A DNA stretch of 64,000 nt from Flavobacterium cyclinae (GTDB lineage: Bacteria; Bacteroidota; Bacteroidia; Flavobacteriales; Flavobacteriaceae): assembly GCF_021172145.1 (NCBI RefSeq), contig NZ_CP089095.1, positions 2,914,001 to 2,978,000 on the forward strand, given 5' to 3'. This document shows, one piece after another, positions 1 through 10,639 of this stretch. Below the pieces are notes generated by a model. It was not told where the DNA came from. It saw only the letters and a list, made by a program, of their open reading frames with translations, and searched no databases. The position numbers were made by a program, and so were the translations under genes. The stretch's first letter is position 1. Every line of letters starts with the position of its first letter.

Positions 1-88
1 GAAATGTGAGCCGTTTTTTTATTTTCAAACTTAGCTTACTTCGCGAAAAAACTTTGGTTCCGAAGTTTCGGAATTTGCGTTTAAACCC

Positions 89-96
89 TAACTTTG
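89..96 (+). promoter_or_regulatory. -7 promoter motif for the alpha/beta hydrolase
   Basis: TAACTTTG matches the Bacteroidota sigma consensus TAnnTTTG. Its last base is only 5 bp before the ATG at 102, so the mRNA would have almost no leader. No clear -33 TTTG at the usual spacing is visible. Confidence 0.6.
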
Positions 97-101
97 CCCT
101 C

Positions 102-884
102 ATGAAAACCACCAACTTCAAAAACACCAAAATCAGTTACACCGACCAAGGAAAAGGAACGGCTGTGGTTTTATTGCATGGCTTTTTGGAAAATCAATCG
201 ATGTGGAAGGCGTTTATTCCTGAATTGGTGAAGAAATACCGCATCATTACGATTGATTTATTAGGTCATGGCGAAACAGAATGTTTGGGTTATGTCCACA
301 CTATGGAAGACCAAGCCGACATGGTGCATCATGTGTTGCACGAATTAAAAATCAGAAAAGCGGTTTTAATTGGACATTCAATGGGTGGTTATATCGCATT
401 GGCTTTCGCCGAATTGTATCCTGATAATGTCAAAGGAATTGTATTACAAAACTCCACTTCAAGAGCAGATAGCGACGAACGAAAAGCAAATCGTGAACGT
501 GCTATTATTGCCGTGAAGCAAAACTATTCAGCTTTTATTCGCATGAGTATTGCTAATTTGTTCAGTGAAGACAATCGCGAACGTTTAGCTGACATTATTG
601 AAGAAGTAAAATTAGAAGCTTTAAAAACACCACATCAAGGAATCGTTGCCGCTTTAGAAGGCATGAAAATCAGAAAAGACCGCGAAGTTATTTTGCATTT
701 TGCGCCTTATCCAATCCAACTTATTTTAGGTAAAAAAGATCCAGTTTTGAATTATGATGACAATTTAGAACAAATCGAAGGCACGCAAGTACAACTTACT
801 ACGTTTGAAGACGGTCACATGAGTCACTTTGAAAATCAGACGGAATTATTGGCGGTTTTGAGTGGGTTTTTGAAAAGGGTTTAA
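102..884 (+). CDS. alpha/beta hydrolase
   Basis: This is a soluble alpha/beta-hydrolase fold protein of 260 residues. From the ATG at 102 the oxyanion-hole HG is at residues 26-27, the nucleophile elbow GHSMG centres on Ser93, the likely acid is Asp213 (KKDPVL) and the likely catalytic His is in DGHMSH near residue 239. The frame stays open upstream to position 6, but that extension would cross the TAACTTTG promoter motif, so 102 is the better start. The substrate cannot be read from sequence; family members include esterases, lipases and C-C hydrolases. The stop codon lies at the edge of a long inverted repeat. The gene faces the AddB-like gene convergently. Confidence 0.85.
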   Translation: MKTTNFKNTKISYTDQGKGTAVVLLHGFLENQSMWKAFIPELVKKYRIITIDLLGHGETECLGYVHTMEDQADMVHHVLHELKIRKAVLIGHSMGGYIALAFAELYPDNVKGIVLQNSTSRADSDERKANRERAIIAVKQNYSAFIRMSIANLFSEDNRERLADIIEEVKLEALKTPHQGIVAALEGMKIRKDREVILHFAPYPIQLILGKKDPVLNYDDNLEQIEGTQVQLTTFEDGHMSHFENQTELLAVLSGFLKRV

Positions 885-962
885 CCACTAAGAGCACGAT
901 GAAGGCACAATTTACACAAAGCTTTGTGAACTTCGTGTAATTACTTTTTGTCCTTTGTGGTT
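883..962. repeat. 80-bp imperfect inverted repeat
   Basis: The element begins AACCAC and ends GTGGTT, centred on a perfect 14-bp palindrome at 915-928 (CACAAAGCTTTGTG). It sits between convergent genes and could fold as a long hairpin and act as a bidirectional terminator. Similar wording recurs near 41.64 kb and 59.75 kb, which suggests a dispersed intergenic repeat family. Confidence 0.6.
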
Positions 963-1030
963 CAATACAACCTTATGTTTAAAAAAACATTTATCCACTA
1001 AGAAAGTAAAATAAACACATAATAAATTAG

Positions 1031-1088
1031 CCACAGATTTCACAGATTAGAAGGATTTTGGAATCTGTGTAAATCTTTTAATCTGGGG
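1031..1088. repeat. nested inverted repeat of the CCACAGATT type
   Basis: The outer arms are CCACAGATT (1031) and AATCTGGGG (1080-1088). The inner arms CACAGATT (1041-1048) and AATCTGTG (1062-1069) are perfectly complementary. It ends 4 bp before the stop of the AddB-like gene. A related element lies at 59083-59145. Confidence 0.6.
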
Positions 1089-1092
1089 CAAA

Positions 1093-3870
1093 TTATACTT
1101 TTTCCTTAAACGGAATTTCTGTATTGAAAATTTCTACAATCAATTTTTCTAGTTCTGCTTTAAAATCGTCTAAAATTTCGTTTGAAATAACAATATCAGC
1201 ATCTTTTCCTTTTCCTAATCCGAAAGGTAAAAAACCGTTTTTCATATTTTTGAATGAAACAATTCCAGCTGAAACTTCTCGATTTTGTTTTAACTCGTGA
1301 TTTTCAAACATCAAGGCATAGCACAACAACTGAATGATTTTCTCATTTTTTATATCGGAAGTCAAATCACCAAAATCTTGAATTTTTAAGCTGTTTCCAT
1401 CTACTTTTCCGGTTTTATAATCGATAATTCTGATGGCGCCTTCTCGCTCTTCAATTCGGTCGACTTTACCTGCGATTTTTATTGGAAATGGTAACGATTT
1501 TACTTCAATTTCACAAGATAAACTCGCTTCCAACAGCAAAACTTTTATAGCTTGACCTTCTTCGATATCTTTCTTTTCCATTTGCAGAAAATTGTAAACA
1601 TTTCGTTTCGCTACTTCAAATGCCAACAGGTTTTTCCCTTTGGTGATTTCGCCTTCTTTATAAATTTCTTTGAAATGTTTTAGAATCACATCATCAATTT
1701 TGGCTTCCATCGCTTCAATATGATGCAATGCTAAATACTGATTCAAATACGGCTTATACAATTCTTCCAACGCATTGTGAATAATAGTTCCCAACGTATT
1801 TACCGCGATATTTTCTTCTACTTCTTCGGCTTCGTTTATTCGTAAAATACGTTGCATATAAAATTGTAGCGGATTTCGAATATAATTTGTCAACGATGAT
1901 GGCGAAAACCCTTTATCGGTTGCGATTTCGTGCAAACGTGTTAGAATTTTATCTGTTTTTGGAATCGTTACGGGCTCGTATGCTTTTTCAGGTAAAACGG
2001 CGTTGTAAATGGTACTTGTGATATTATGCTTTGGTTGTTTCTCGATTTCTAATTGGGTAACGAAACGACTTTTTTCACCAGCATCAATTCCTTCATTATC
2101 GGTATTATAAAGCAACCAAATGTTTTTTGCACGCAATAATAAATGGTAAAAGTGATAGCAATAAATGGCATCTTTTTCTTTGTAAGTTGGCAAACCTAAT
2201 TCCTTTTTCACATCATAGGGAATGAATGAGTTTTGCGATTTTCCAGCAGGAAATTTACCTTCATTTACCGAAGTAATAATTACATTTTCAAAATCCAATA
2301 CGCGGCTTTCTAAAACACCCATTACCTGAAGACCACTCAAAGGTTCGCCTTCAAAAGTAACTTCCGCTAAATCGATAATTTGCTTATAAATCGATTGTAA
2401 TGACTGTAAGCTTTCAATTTGATTATAGGTTTCGTGATAATTAGTTAATTTATTTATCGTTTTAAATACTGAATACACAAAAGCTTTGGTTACTTTTTCT
2501 TCGGCATCATCATTACTTAAATGAGATTTTACTGTTAGTAAAATAGCATTTAAATTCGCTAAAATACAAGAAATTGAATCGTCCCATCTAGTAAATAATA
2601 GCTCAAAGAATTTATTTTCTATGTTTGGATATTTCTCTTCGAATAAACTGAATAATTTTTGATTGGAAAAGAAGGTGAAATTGTTGTTATTAATCACTTT
2701 TACCACTTCTTCCACTTTGCAATAGGGTTCTACCAAAGGATGATTTAGAATATCTAAAACTTCTTTGTAGTAGAATGTATAGATTTTCTCATTTCGTTGT
2801 TTGGCATTCGAATGCAACTTAAACAACTTGCTAATCAAGAGTTGCGCAGGATTATTTTTACTCGGATAACCCATCGTAATATTCAATGCATCAACCGATT
2901 CTGGTAAACCGTATAAAACAGGAAGCAATAGGTTTTCATCACCTAAAACAACCGCAGTATTTTCTAAATTTGAATTTTCGGTTTGAATTTTTTCAATAAT
3001 AGTTCCTACAATTTTGGCTTGACCAATGCTTTTAGGAGTTCCAATAATTTCAATATTTTTCTGTTCGCTGAAATGATTTACAACCCATTCGAAATCTTGA
3101 TTTACGAAAGGCTTCCATTCTTTTTTGAATTTACGGATAAACAAACCAGCATCATGATACGAATCGTTTAAAAAAACGGCATCGATATCCCAATAAATTT
3201 TGGCTTTATTTTCAGTTGCTAAATGTTTAAATATTCGTTCCTCTGCTTGATTTAAGGCATTAAATCCAGCAAAATAGATTTGATTAGATATTGTTGTTGT
3301 AAAAGGAATTAAGTTTTTAACTGCTTGTCTATACAATAAACCTTGATAACCGATTCCCTTTTTTAATAAATGATTGTAAAACGATTCGTAATACAAGGGT
3401 AATTTAGCCCAAAACTCTAAATGAGATGAAATTAATTGTGTTTTATCTTGGGGTTGTAAATTCCATCTTTTTAATGCTTCAATATCTTCTAAATAGGAAA
3501 AAACATGATTTGGATCTAACAAATAGCGATCGATTTCATTAAAATCTTGAATAGCTGTTTTTGCCCAAGTGGCGAATTCTTCAAACGATTTTTGTTTGGT
3601 TTTTTCGGTAACGGAAAGATAGACTTCATAGAATTCGAATAACAATTCAATTGAATCGATCGTACGCAAACCTGAAATATCTTGAATAAAATCTTCAATA
3701 CTGATGATTGTAGGAGCAAACGAAGTTTTTTCTAATTGATTTTTAAGACTTTCTAAAAGAAATACTTTGGCTCTTTTATTAGGTAAAACAATTAGACAAT
3801 TTGATAATTCAATATCAGATTGTGATAAAATAGCTTGGCTTAACTTATCTAAAAAAGTAATTGTTTTCAT
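1093..3870 (-). CDS. AddB-like PD-(D/E)XK nuclease subunit
   Basis: This 925-residue protein is the probable second subunit of an AddAB/RecBCD-type helicase-nuclease acting on double-strand DNA ends. The N-terminus has an inactive-helicase-like region without a Walker A loop (LIVLPNKRAKVFL in its place). The C-terminus holds a RecB-type nuclease with GKVDRIEE and then IIDYKTGK near residues 800-822, supplying Asp817 and Lys819. The segment that in AddB carries an iron-sulfur Cys (YxxCP) reads YIRNPLQFY here, so the Fe-S cluster is probably absent. The AddA-like partner at 6670-9858 is on the same strand but separated by ompA and kbl. The role is inferred from family and pairing. Confidence 0.8.
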   Translation of the reverse strand: MKTITFLDKLSQAILSQSDIELSNCLIVLPNKRAKVFLLESLKNQLEKTSFAPTIISIEDFIQDISGLRTIDSIELLFEFYEVYLSVTEKTKQKSFEEFATWAKTAIQDFNEIDRYLLDPNHVFSYLEDIEALKRWNLQPQDKTQLISSHLEFWAKLPLYYESFYNHLLKKGIGYQGLLYRQAVKNLIPFTTTISNQIYFAGFNALNQAEERIFKHLATENKAKIYWDIDAVFLNDSYHDAGLFIRKFKKEWKPFVNQDFEWVVNHFSEQKNIEIIGTPKSIGQAKIVGTIIEKIQTENSNLENTAVVLGDENLLLPVLYGLPESVDALNITMGYPSKNNPAQLLISKLFKLHSNAKQRNEKIYTFYYKEVLDILNHPLVEPYCKVEEVVKVINNNNFTFFSNQKLFSLFEEKYPNIENKFFELLFTRWDDSISCILANLNAILLTVKSHLSNDDAEEKVTKAFVYSVFKTINKLTNYHETYNQIESLQSLQSIYKQIIDLAEVTFEGEPLSGLQVMGVLESRVLDFENVIITSVNEGKFPAGKSQNSFIPYDVKKELGLPTYKEKDAIYCYHFYHLLLRAKNIWLLYNTDNEGIDAGEKSRFVTQLEIEKQPKHNITSTIYNAVLPEKAYEPVTIPKTDKILTRLHEIATDKGFSPSSLTNYIRNPLQFYMQRILRINEAEEVEENIAVNTLGTIIHNALEELYKPYLNQYLALHHIEAMEAKIDDVILKHFKEIYKEGEITKGKNLLAFEVAKRNVYNFLQMEKKDIEEGQAIKVLLLEASLSCEIEVKSLPFPIKIAGKVDRIEEREGAIRIIDYKTGKVDGNSLKIQDFGDLTSDIKNEKIIQLLCYALMFENHELKQNREVSAGIVSFKNMKNGFLPFGLGKGKDADIVISNEILDDFKAELEKLIVEIFNTEIPFKEKV

Positions 3871-3886
3871 TTTATAAAAATAAAAA

Positions 3887-3912
3887 AAACGTCCCGATAA
3901 ATCGGGACGTTT
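3887..3912 (-). terminator. terminator of the OmpA-family gene
   Basis: ACGTCCCGAT and ATCGGGACGT pair around a 2-nt loop, flanked by A and T runs. On the minus strand the stem is followed by a T-rich tract. It lies 22 bp past the OmpA-family stop codon. Confidence 0.85.
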
Positions 3913-3934
3913 CTTATTATATTTTAGAAAGAAA

Positions 3935-5335
3935 TTATTTTACTAATTTCACTTCAACTCTTCTGTTGTTAGCTTTACCTTTAGAAGTTTTGTTAGAATC
4001 TACTGGCATAGTTTCACCAAAACCTTTAGAAGTTAATCTAGAAGCATCGATACCGTTTTCAATTAAGAAGTTTTTAACAGCAGCAGCTCTTTCTTCTGAT
4101 AATTTTTGATTAGAAGCTTCAGAACCTGTACTATCTGTATGACCTTCTAAAGAGAATTTAGCAGTTGGATACTCTTTTAAGATAGCAGTCATTGCTTGTA
4201 AAACTGGAATTGTTTGTTTTTGGAAAGAAGCTTTACCAGAGTTAAACAAAATAGTTTTACCATAGTCGTTTAATTTTTTCATTGTATCATCAGATACTTC
4301 TGGACAACCATTGTTAGCAACTGTTCCAGCTACAGTAGGACATTTGTCATCTTTATCAGCAACACCGTCACCGTCAGTATCAGGCCAAGGACAACCAGCA
4401 TTTTCTTTAGCACCTGCTACAGTAGGACAATTATCATCTTTATCAGCAACACCGTCACCATCAGCATCAGGACAACCATTCATCATTTTTGTACCTTTAT
4501 CTTCTGGACAAGCATCTTCAGAATTGATGATTCCGTCACCATCGTTATCTGGACATCCGTTTAATTCTTTAGTTCCTGCCTCATCTGGACAAGCATCTTC
4601 TGAATTTTGGATTCCGTCTTTATCATTATCTGGACATCCATTGAATTCTGGTAAACCAGCTTCTTCTGGACATGCGTCATTTTTGTCATAGATTCCGTCA
4701 CCGTCTGTATCTTTACCTCCAAATTTGAAAGTTAAACCAGCAAAGTGTTGAATGTGTGTTGGAACATCCATATCTGGAACTCTGTTATCATCAAATGAAT
4801 GTTTATAAACAGATTGTAATTGGATACCAACTTGTTCAGAGAACCAAAAAGTAATTCCTACACCTCCGTTTACAGTTCCTGCAGATGCATCACCAAAGAA
4901 GTTGTAACCTCCACCAATGTTAAGTGATGGGTCAAACCATTTAGTTCCAATCATATCCATAAAGCTGTATTTGATTGTTGCATCAAAAGCATAGTAAGAT
5001 AAATCTCCAGGATTTACTACCATATCAGTTGAACCAGTACCTGGAACTCTGTAAACCATTTTGTCAATTTTATTAACTGACCCTGTTACACCGAAAGAGA
5101 AACCATCTCCAACATATCTAGATACGTTTAAATAAGATACAGAAGGTAAAATGTTCCAGTTTTCACTTACATTACCTAATTGTATCCACTTTGGACTATC
5201 GTTTCCAACAGCACTTACTTTAGTGTCTACTCCGTTAGCACCAAAAGAGATTGCCCACGGATTGTTGCTGTCTTGTGCTTGAGTTGACATACCTGCAAAC
5301 AATAAAGCGGCAGCAAATAATTTTAAATGTTTCAT
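3935..5335 (-). CDS. OmpA-family outer membrane protein with TSP3 repeats
   Basis: This is an OprF/PorF-like outer membrane protein of 466 residues. It has a signal peptide (cleavage near STQA-QD), an N-terminal beta-barrel region of roughly 190 residues, and about six Asp-rich thrombospondin type 3 repeats (DxDGDGxxDxxDxCP) over about 210-340, which normally bind calcium. The C-terminal peptidoglycan-binding OmpA domain (about 355-466) contains [10 protein letters not shown] and [10 protein letters not shown]. It is expected to link the outer membrane to peptidoglycan. It has its own strong promoter and terminator, so it is probably monocistronic and highly expressed. Confidence 0.9.
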   Translation of the reverse strand: MKHLKLFAAALLFAGMSTQAQDSNNPWAISFGANGVDTKVSAVGNDSPKWIQLGNVSENWNILPSVSYLNVSRYVGDGFSFGVTGSVNKIDKMVYRVPGTGSTDMVVNPGDLSYYAFDATIKYSFMDMIGTKWFDPSLNIGGGYNFFGDASAGTVNGGVGITFWFSEQVGIQLQSVYKHSFDDNRVPDMDVPTHIQHFAGLTFKFGGKDTDGDGIYDKNDACPEEAGLPEFNGCPDNDKDGIQNSEDACPDEAGTKELNGCPDNDGDGIINSEDACPEDKGTKMMNGCPDADGDGVADKDDNCPTVAGAKENAGCPWPDTDGDGVADKDDKCPTVAGTVANNGCPEVSDDTMKKLNDYGKTILFNSGKASFQKQTIPVLQAMTAILKEYPTAKFSLEGHTDSTGSEASNQKLSEERAAAVKNFLIENGIDASRLTSKGFGETMPVDSNKTSKGKANNRRVEVKLVK

Positions 5336-5372
5336 ACTTGATTTATTTAATTACAATGCGTTATAATTACAG

Positions 5373-5404
5373 CAAAAGTAATATGTTTTTTTAAACTACA
5401 AAAA
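5373..5404 (-). promoter_or_regulatory. OmpA-family gene promoter (-33/-7)
   Basis: On the minus strand a TTTTTG box is followed after 18 bp by TACTTTTG (5373-5380), a full match to TTTG-N17-23-TAnnTTTG. The leader to the ATG at 5335 is about 30 nt. Confidence 0.75.
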
Positions 5405-5438
5405 GTTTTGTTAAAAAAAATTACTTTTTCATAAGATT

Positions 5439-6635
5439 TTACTTGATTATTCCTAAATTCTTTGCAACTTCTGTAAAAGCCATAATTGCCTTATCTAAAT
5501 GTTCTTGTGTGTGTGCCGCTGATAATTGTACGCGAATACGTGCTTTATCCTTTGGAACAACTGGAAAGAAAAATCCTATTACATAGATTCCTTTTTTCAA
5601 TAATTCTTCTGCCATTATTTGAGATAATTTGGCATCGTACAACATTACAGGCACAATTGCAGAGTCTCCATCAATGAAATCAATACCCGCTTTTCTTAAT
5701 CCGGCTTTGAAATAATTGGTATTCCATTCTAACTTATCTCTAAGTGTTGTGTCTTTTTCTAATAGTTCAAAAACTTTTAATGATGCTCCAATAATTGATG
5801 GTGCCAATGAATTTGAAAACAAATAAGGACGTGAACGTTGACGTAAAATTTCAATCACTTCTTTTTTAGCTGTGGTATAACCTCCCATGGCACCACCAAG
5901 TGCTTTTCCAAGCGTTCCGGTAATGATGTCTACACGTCCCATAACACCTTTAGCTTCTAATGTACCTTTTCCTGTAGCTCCTATGAAACCAGCAGCATGA
6001 CACTCATCTACCATTACCAAAGCATCATATTTATCAGCTAAGTCACAAATTTTATCTAATGGCGCTACTAATCCGTCCATTGAGAAAACTCCGTCGGTTA
6101 CAATTAATTTAAAACGATGACCGGCTTCAGTTGCTTTGATTAACTGTTGCTCTAAGTCTTCCATATTATTATTTTCGTAACGGTAACGAGCTGCTTTACA
6201 CAAACGAACACCATCAATAATAGAAGCATGATTCAATGAATCGGAAATAATACAATCTTCTTCTCCTAATAAAGGCTCGAAAACACCACCATTAGCATCA
6301 AAAGCAGCTGCGTATAAAATAGTATCTTCTGTTCCGTAGAAATTAGCGATTTTTTGTTCTAATTCTTTGTGAATATCTTGAGTTCCACAAATAAAACGTA
6401 CTGATGACATTCCGAAACCATGAGAATCTAAAGCATCTTTCGCAGCTTGCACTACTTCTGGATGTGAAGAAAGTCCTAAATAATTATTTGCGCAAAAGTT
6501 TAAAACCTTTTCTCCAGTCGAAATGGTGATTTCTGCTCCTTGAGGTGAAGTAATAATGCGTTCTTTTTTGTATAATCCACTTTCTTTTATAGTGGCCAAT
6601 TCGTTTTGTAGGTGTTGTTGGATTTTTCCGTACAT
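5439..6635 (-). CDS. kbl: glycine C-acetyltransferase (2-amino-3-ketobutyrate CoA ligase)
   Basis: This PLP enzyme of the alpha-oxoamine synthase family cleaves 2-amino-3-ketobutyrate with CoA to glycine and acetyl-CoA in threonine breakdown. Its 398 residues match the E. coli Kbl length. The Schiff-base lysine is Lys244 in [15 protein letters not shown], and the cofactor-binding DECHAAG is at 210-216. The N-terminus ([13 protein letters not shown]) has the Kbl pattern rather than that of serine palmitoyltransferase or BioF. No threonine dehydrogenase gene is in the window. The -7 motif at 6673-6680 abuts the stop codon of the upstream AddA-like gene, so it is probably transcribed separately. 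Confidence 0.9.
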   Translation of the reverse strand: MYGKIQQHLQNELATIKESGLYKKERIITSPQGAEITISTGEKVLNFCANNYLGLSSHPEVVQAAKDALDSHGFGMSSVRFICGTQDIHKELEQKIANFYGTEDTILYAAAFDANGGVFEPLLGEEDCIISDSLNHASIIDGVRLCKAARYRYENNNMEDLEQQLIKATEAGHRFKLIVTDGVFSMDGLVAPLDKICDLADKYDALVMVDECHAAGFIGATGKGTLEAKGVMGRVDIITGTLGKALGGAMGGYTTAKKEVIEILRQRSRPYLFSNSLAPSIIGASLKVFELLEKDTTLRDKLEWNTNYFKAGLRKAGIDFIDGDSAIVPVMLYDAKLSQIMAEELLKKGIYVIGFFFPVVPKDKARIRVQLSAAHTQEHLDKAIMAFTEVAKNLGIIK

Positions 6636-6669
6636 AATATGTTTATTGTTACTAGTTTGTTGTTTAGAA

Positions 6670-9600
6670 TTACAAAGTTACTATTTCTATACTTTCTCCT
6701 ACATATACAAGTGCTTTTTTTGCAACGATATAGTTCATTTCTTGTAATGCCATTTCGTATTCTTCCAATTGCACTTTGTGTTTGTTGTGCTTTTCTCCTG
6801 TTTTGTAATCTAATAAATAAGCTTGATTCCCTTTCAACACTACCCTGTCGGGTTTGATGGTTTTGGCAGCTTTTTTTATGATATTTTGCTCGTTAAATAC
6901 TTTTACATCCGATACAAAATAATCTTTTAATTCAGGATGATTTACAATTTTTTCAATTGTTTCTTTAAATATTGCATTTTGAGAAAACGTAATCAATCCC
7001 AATTCTGTCGTTTTTTGAATGGCCAAATCCACATCGTCTTTGGTATGAATAAATGCCATAATTTCGTGGAGAATATTACCAAAAGTAATCGCGTCTTGTT
7101 GCATCGTTCCCCACATTAAAGCTTCGCGCTGTGCAATTTTGATGTTTTTTGGATTTAGTTTATTTGCAACAATTACGATTTGATTGTGATTGCCTTCGTG
7201 AAATTTGTTTTTTGAAATTCGGGTTGAATTTCCAAACTCATATTCTGATTTGGTCTCTTCGTATTTTCCGATATTCTGTAAAAACTCCAGAAAATAATAT
7301 GACAAATTATTGGTAACTAAATCGCCTTTTTTAGTTTTCAGTTTGTTTGAAATCACATACAATTGTTCTTCCGCTCTTGTTAAAGCTACATATAAAACGT
7401 TAATCGTATCTAAGACTTCTTCTTGATTTTTGGTTTGAAAAATCACTTTTGCTTCGCTTCCGTATTTTTCAACTTCTTTTTTATTGTTGATAAGCGCTTT
7501 CGGAAAATCCACATTCGCATCTTCTAACGGAATCCATAATTTGTCTTTTGGTTTACTCGAAAAATTTTCTTCTGCGAACGGAAAAATCACCACTGGAAAC
7601 TCCAAACCTTTCGATTTGTGAATCGTCATGATGCGAACCGCATTCGTTCCTTCTGGAGATGGAATACTTTTTTGGTAGCCAATTTTATCCCAATACTCTA
7701 AAAAATCGGAAATACTAGATTGCGACTTTACATCTTTTTCCAACACTAAATCCAAGAAATATTGCAAATAGGAAGTATTGACTTTATCATTCAAAAAAGT
7801 TGCAATCAAAATTTCAACTGCTTCATACAACGATTTTTTCTTGCAATTTTTGAACGAAATTTCAATTCCGATGGTTTTTAAAAACGTTTCTAATTCCTCC
7901 GGATTTTTATCTTTGGCAGCCAAAATGAAATCATGAATTTCCAATTCCGATTGCAAATATTTTGCAATGAAATACAAGAAATAAGCTTTTGATTCATCGT
8001 CTTTTGGATTTTTCAAATAGCGAAGCAACGCAATCAACAACTTCACTTCGGTTGCATTTTGAATTAATAAGGTTTCCGAAGATAAAATCGGAACACTATT
8101 TTCAGTTAAGAAATTCGCTAATTTGATTCCGGGTGCTTTCGTTCGCGTAAGTAAAACTATGTCTTTGTATTCAAATCCGTTTGAAATACATTTTTCAATG
8201 GTTTTCAACGTTTGATTCAAATAAAATTTATCTTTTACCGAAATGGTATCGTTATCCGAATCAAAACCTTCTACTTCGGTTTCGTCTTCTGGCACTTCGA
8301 TGAAAGATAAATTCACATAACCGCCAATTTTAGAATTGATTTCTTGATGTGATAAGTTTTCGTAGAGATTTTTATAATCTGGATTTTCAAATTTATCAGC
8401 TAATTGCTTAAAAAACGCGTTGTTAAACTGAATGACTTCGGAAAAACTGCGGTAATTCGTTCCTAAACGAAGCGTTTCTTTATCTTTATTAGAAAATGGA
8501 TTGTGTTTTGCATCTTCTTTCGCTAAATCAATAAATTGTTCAGCTTTCCCTCCTCGCCAACGGTAAATCGCTTGTTTTGGATCGCCCACCAACATTAAGG
8601 TTCCTTGTTGCCCAAAATCATCCTGACCTGACAAGGCATTATCGATTAACGGAATTAAATTTTGCCATTGCATCACTGAAGTATCCTGAAATTCATCAAT
8701 AAAATAATGACGGTATTTTTCACCCAAACGCTCATAAATAAAAGGCGCTGGCTGGTTTTGAATTTCGTTGTGAATGATTTTATTAAAATCGGAAATTGAA
8801 ACTAAATTTTGTTCTTCCTGAATTTGCTTGAATTCTTGATAAATCGTGTTTAATAACGACAACGGATTTAAGTTTTGCAGAAAAGCTTCGTACATGGAAA
8901 TTTTTCCGACTTTTTCATTAATTGCAATAACAGAAGCTAAAATTTCGGAAGCGTTTTCATCAATAAAATCTTTATCGGATTGTGGAATTGTCTTTGAATA
9001 TGCTGGTTTTGTTCCGTCTAAATAATTAATTATGGTTTCGTTTATAGCGATTTTTTCTGATACGATTTTTTCTAAATGATTGGTTACATAACTGGAATAA
9101 AACGATTTTCGAGCAACACCATTTCCATCAATCAATTCCAAGACACTTTGAGCAATTGCTTTACAATCGCTTTTTAATTGTTTGATTTCTTCATGTAATT
9201 TCTTTTTTACTATTCCGAAATCATCAATACTTTTTTCCGATAATTCTTTAATTTCTTCCGAATTGTTTTCGTTGGTAATCAGTTGGGCCACCTTTAATAA
9301 TTCGGCAGAAATGTCCCAATTTTTATCGTCATCTGTTTTTTCTTTTGAAAATTCGATTAGTAATTTGGTTAAGTTTGGATCATCACCCGCTTTAGAAATC
9401 ACTAGATCAATTGCTTCTTGTAAAAGCGAATCCGTTTCTAATGAAACTTCAAAATTGGGTGGCAAATTCAAATCTTGTGCAAACGTTCGGATGACTTTGT
9501 GTGTGAATTTATCAATCGTTGAAATATCAAACGCCGCATAATTATGAATGATATTTTTAATGATGGCTTTCGATTTATCTTTTAAAGTAGCGATACTCAA

Positions 9601-9858
9601 TTTGGTTTCAAAAGCAACATCTTTTAGCAACTCCATTGCTTTGTCTGAAGTAGTATCCAGTGAAAATTGGTACAAACTCGAGACTATTCGGGTTTTCATT
9701 TCCTCAACCGCCTTATTGGTAAACGTAATGGCTAAAATTTTTCGATAGGCATCGTCATTTTTTGCTAAAAAAAGAATTTTTAAATATTCTTTAGTTAGCG
9801 TGTAAGTTTTTCCGGAGCCAGCCGAAGCGTCGTATATGGCAAATGCGGTTGTATTCAA
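6670..9858 (-). CDS. AddA-like UvrD-family helicase/exonuclease
   Basis: This 1062-residue UvrD/RecB-type superfamily 1 helicase has a C-terminal PD-(D/E)XK nuclease. Walker A is ASAGSGKT at 11-18. Later motifs include [10 protein letters not shown] (motif II), [15 protein letters not shown] (motif III), LGTNYRS (motif IV) and [13 protein letters not shown] (motif V), followed by [14 protein letters not shown] (motif VI). The nuclease ends with KPDRVV and LLDYKTG, giving Asp1017 and Lys1019. The start is a TTG at 9858: an in-frame stop lies just upstream and no ATG precedes Walker A. It should work with the AddB-like protein in end resection and recombination. The two genes are not adjacent, which is unusual for addAB. 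Confidence 0.85.
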   Translation of the reverse strand: MNTTAFAIYDASAGSGKTYTLTKEYLKILFLAKNDDAYRKILAITFTNKAVEEMKTRIVSSLYQFSLDTTSDKAMELLKDVAFETKLSIATLKDKSKAIIKNIIHNYAAFDISTIDKFTHKVIRTFAQDLNLPPNFEVSLETDSLLQEAIDLVISKAGDDPNLTKLLIEFSKEKTDDDKNWDISAELLKVAQLITNENNSEEIKELSEKSIDDFGIVKKKLHEEIKQLKSDCKAIAQSVLELIDGNGVARKSFYSSYVTNHLEKIVSEKIAINETIINYLDGTKPAYSKTIPQSDKDFIDENASEILASVIAINEKVGKISMYEAFLQNLNPLSLLNTIYQEFKQIQEEQNLVSISDFNKIIHNEIQNQPAPFIYERLGEKYRHYFIDEFQDTSVMQWQNLIPLIDNALSGQDDFGQQGTLMLVGDPKQAIYRWRGGKAEQFIDLAKEDAKHNPFSNKDKETLRLGTNYRSFSEVIQFNNAFFKQLADKFENPDYKNLYENLSHQEINSKIGGYVNLSFIEVPEDETEVEGFDSDNDTISVKDKFYLNQTLKTIEKCISNGFEYKDIVLLTRTKAPGIKLANFLTENSVPILSSETLLIQNATEVKLLIALLRYLKNPKDDESKAYFLYFIAKYLQSELEIHDFILAAKDKNPEELETFLKTIGIEISFKNCKKKSLYEAVEILIATFLNDKVNTSYLQYFLDLVLEKDVKSQSSISDFLEYWDKIGYQKSIPSPEGTNAVRIMTIHKSKGLEFPVVIFPFAEENFSSKPKDKLWIPLEDANVDFPKALINNKKEVEKYGSEAKVIFQTKNQEEVLDTINVLYVALTRAEEQLYVISNKLKTKKGDLVTNNLSYYFLEFLQNIGKYEETKSEYEFGNSTRISKNKFHEGNHNQIVIVANKLNPKNIKIAQREALMWGTMQQDAITFGNILHEIMAFIHTKDDVDLAIQKTTELGLITFSQNAIFKETIEKIVNHPELKDYFVSDVKVFNEQNIIKKAAKTIKPDRVVLKGNQAYLLDYKTGEKHNKHKVQLEEYEMALQEMNYIVAKKALVYVGESIEIVTL
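6673..6680 (-). promoter_or_regulatory. -7 promoter motif for kbl
   Basis: TAACTTTG on the minus strand starts right at the AddA-like stop codon (6670-6672), about 38 nt before the kbl ATG. No clear -33 box is visible. Confidence 0.55.
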
Positions 9859-9924
9859 ATGTTATATTTATCTTAATAATAGTGGTATAAGAACTATCTA
9901 TTTTTCAATACGAAGTTTAATTTG

Positions 9925-9932
9925 TAAATTTG
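9925..9932 (+). promoter_or_regulatory. -7 promoter motif for superoxide dismutase
   Basis: TAAATTTG matches TAnnTTTG and lies 33 bp before the ATG at 9966. This allows a leader of about 28 nt. Confidence 0.65.
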
Positions 9933-9965
9933 GTAAAAATTTTAATAATCTAAAAATAAAATATT

Positions 9966-10571
9966 ATGGCTTTTGAATTACCACAATTACCTTATGCTTA
10001 CGATGCATTAGAACCACATATTGATGCTAGAACTATGGAAATTCACCATTCTAAGCACCACAATGCATATGTTACTAACTTAAACGCAGCTATTGCAGGA
10101 ACAGATTTAGATGGAAAATCTATTGAAGATTTAATGAAAAACTTAGACATGAACAACATGGCTGTTCGTAATAATGGAGGTGGACACTACAATCACACAA
10201 TGTTTTGGGAAATTATGTCGCCAAATGGTGGTGGATTACCAACAGGTGATTTAGCTGCTGCAATTGATGCTACCTTTGGTTCTTTTGATGCTTTTAAAGC
10301 TGAATTCGCTAAAGCAGGAGCTACTCGTTTTGGTTCAGGATGGGCTTGGTTATGTGTTAAAGATGGAAAATTAGAAGTTTGTTCTACTCCTAACCAAGAC
10401 AATCCATTAATGCCAGGTGTGGCTTGTGGTGGACAACCAATCTTAGGAATGGATGTTTGGGAACATGCTTACTATTTAAATTATCAAAACCGTCGTCCTG
10501 ATTATATTGAAGCTTTCTTTAATGTAATTAACTGGGCTGAAGTTGCAAAACGTTTTGCTTCAGCGAAATAA
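9966..10571 (+). CDS. sodA: superoxide dismutase, Mn/Fe type
   Basis: This 201-residue cytoplasmic enzyme converts superoxide to oxygen and hydrogen peroxide. The metal ligands are His27, His77 (NHTMFW), Asp163 and His167 (DVWEHAYY). The second-sphere Gln is Gln144 (NQDNPLM), the position used by Mn enzymes. The position that carries Gln in Fe enzymes is Gly73. Mn or cambialistic activity is therefore more likely than strict Fe use, though this needs measurement. It has its own promoter and a strong terminator, so it is monocistronic. Confidence 0.93.
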   Translation: MAFELPQLPYAYDALEPHIDARTMEIHHSKHHNAYVTNLNAAIAGTDLDGKSIEDLMKNLDMNNMAVRNNGGGHYNHTMFWEIMSPNGGGLPTGDLAAAIDATFGSFDAFKAEFAKAGATRFGSGWAWLCVKDGKLEVCSTPNQDNPLMPGVACGGQPILGMDVWEHAYYLNYQNRRPDYIEAFFNVINWAEVAKRFASAK

Positions 10572-10590
10572 TCAAAAATAAATAAAATTA

Positions 10591-10624
10591 AAAAAGGCGA
10601 GGATTGAAAAATCTTCGCCTTTTT
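10591..10624 (+). terminator. sodA terminator
   Basis: AAAAAGGCGAGGATT and AATCTTCGCCTTTTT form a 15-bp stem with one mismatch around GAAA. The stem is followed by T residues and starts 20 bp after the sodA stop. Confidence 0.85.
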
Positions 10625-10639
10625 TGTTACCAAGTTTAT

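Noticed and set aside
6..101. 32-residue N-terminal extension of the hydrolase
   Set aside because: It would be encoded across the TAACTTTG promoter motif and does not resemble the family N-terminus or a clean signal peptide.
4311..4691. 126-codon frame opposite the OmpA-family gene
   Set aside because: It is a shadow of the repetitive TSP3 coding region, rich in Ser and Pro from antisense reading.
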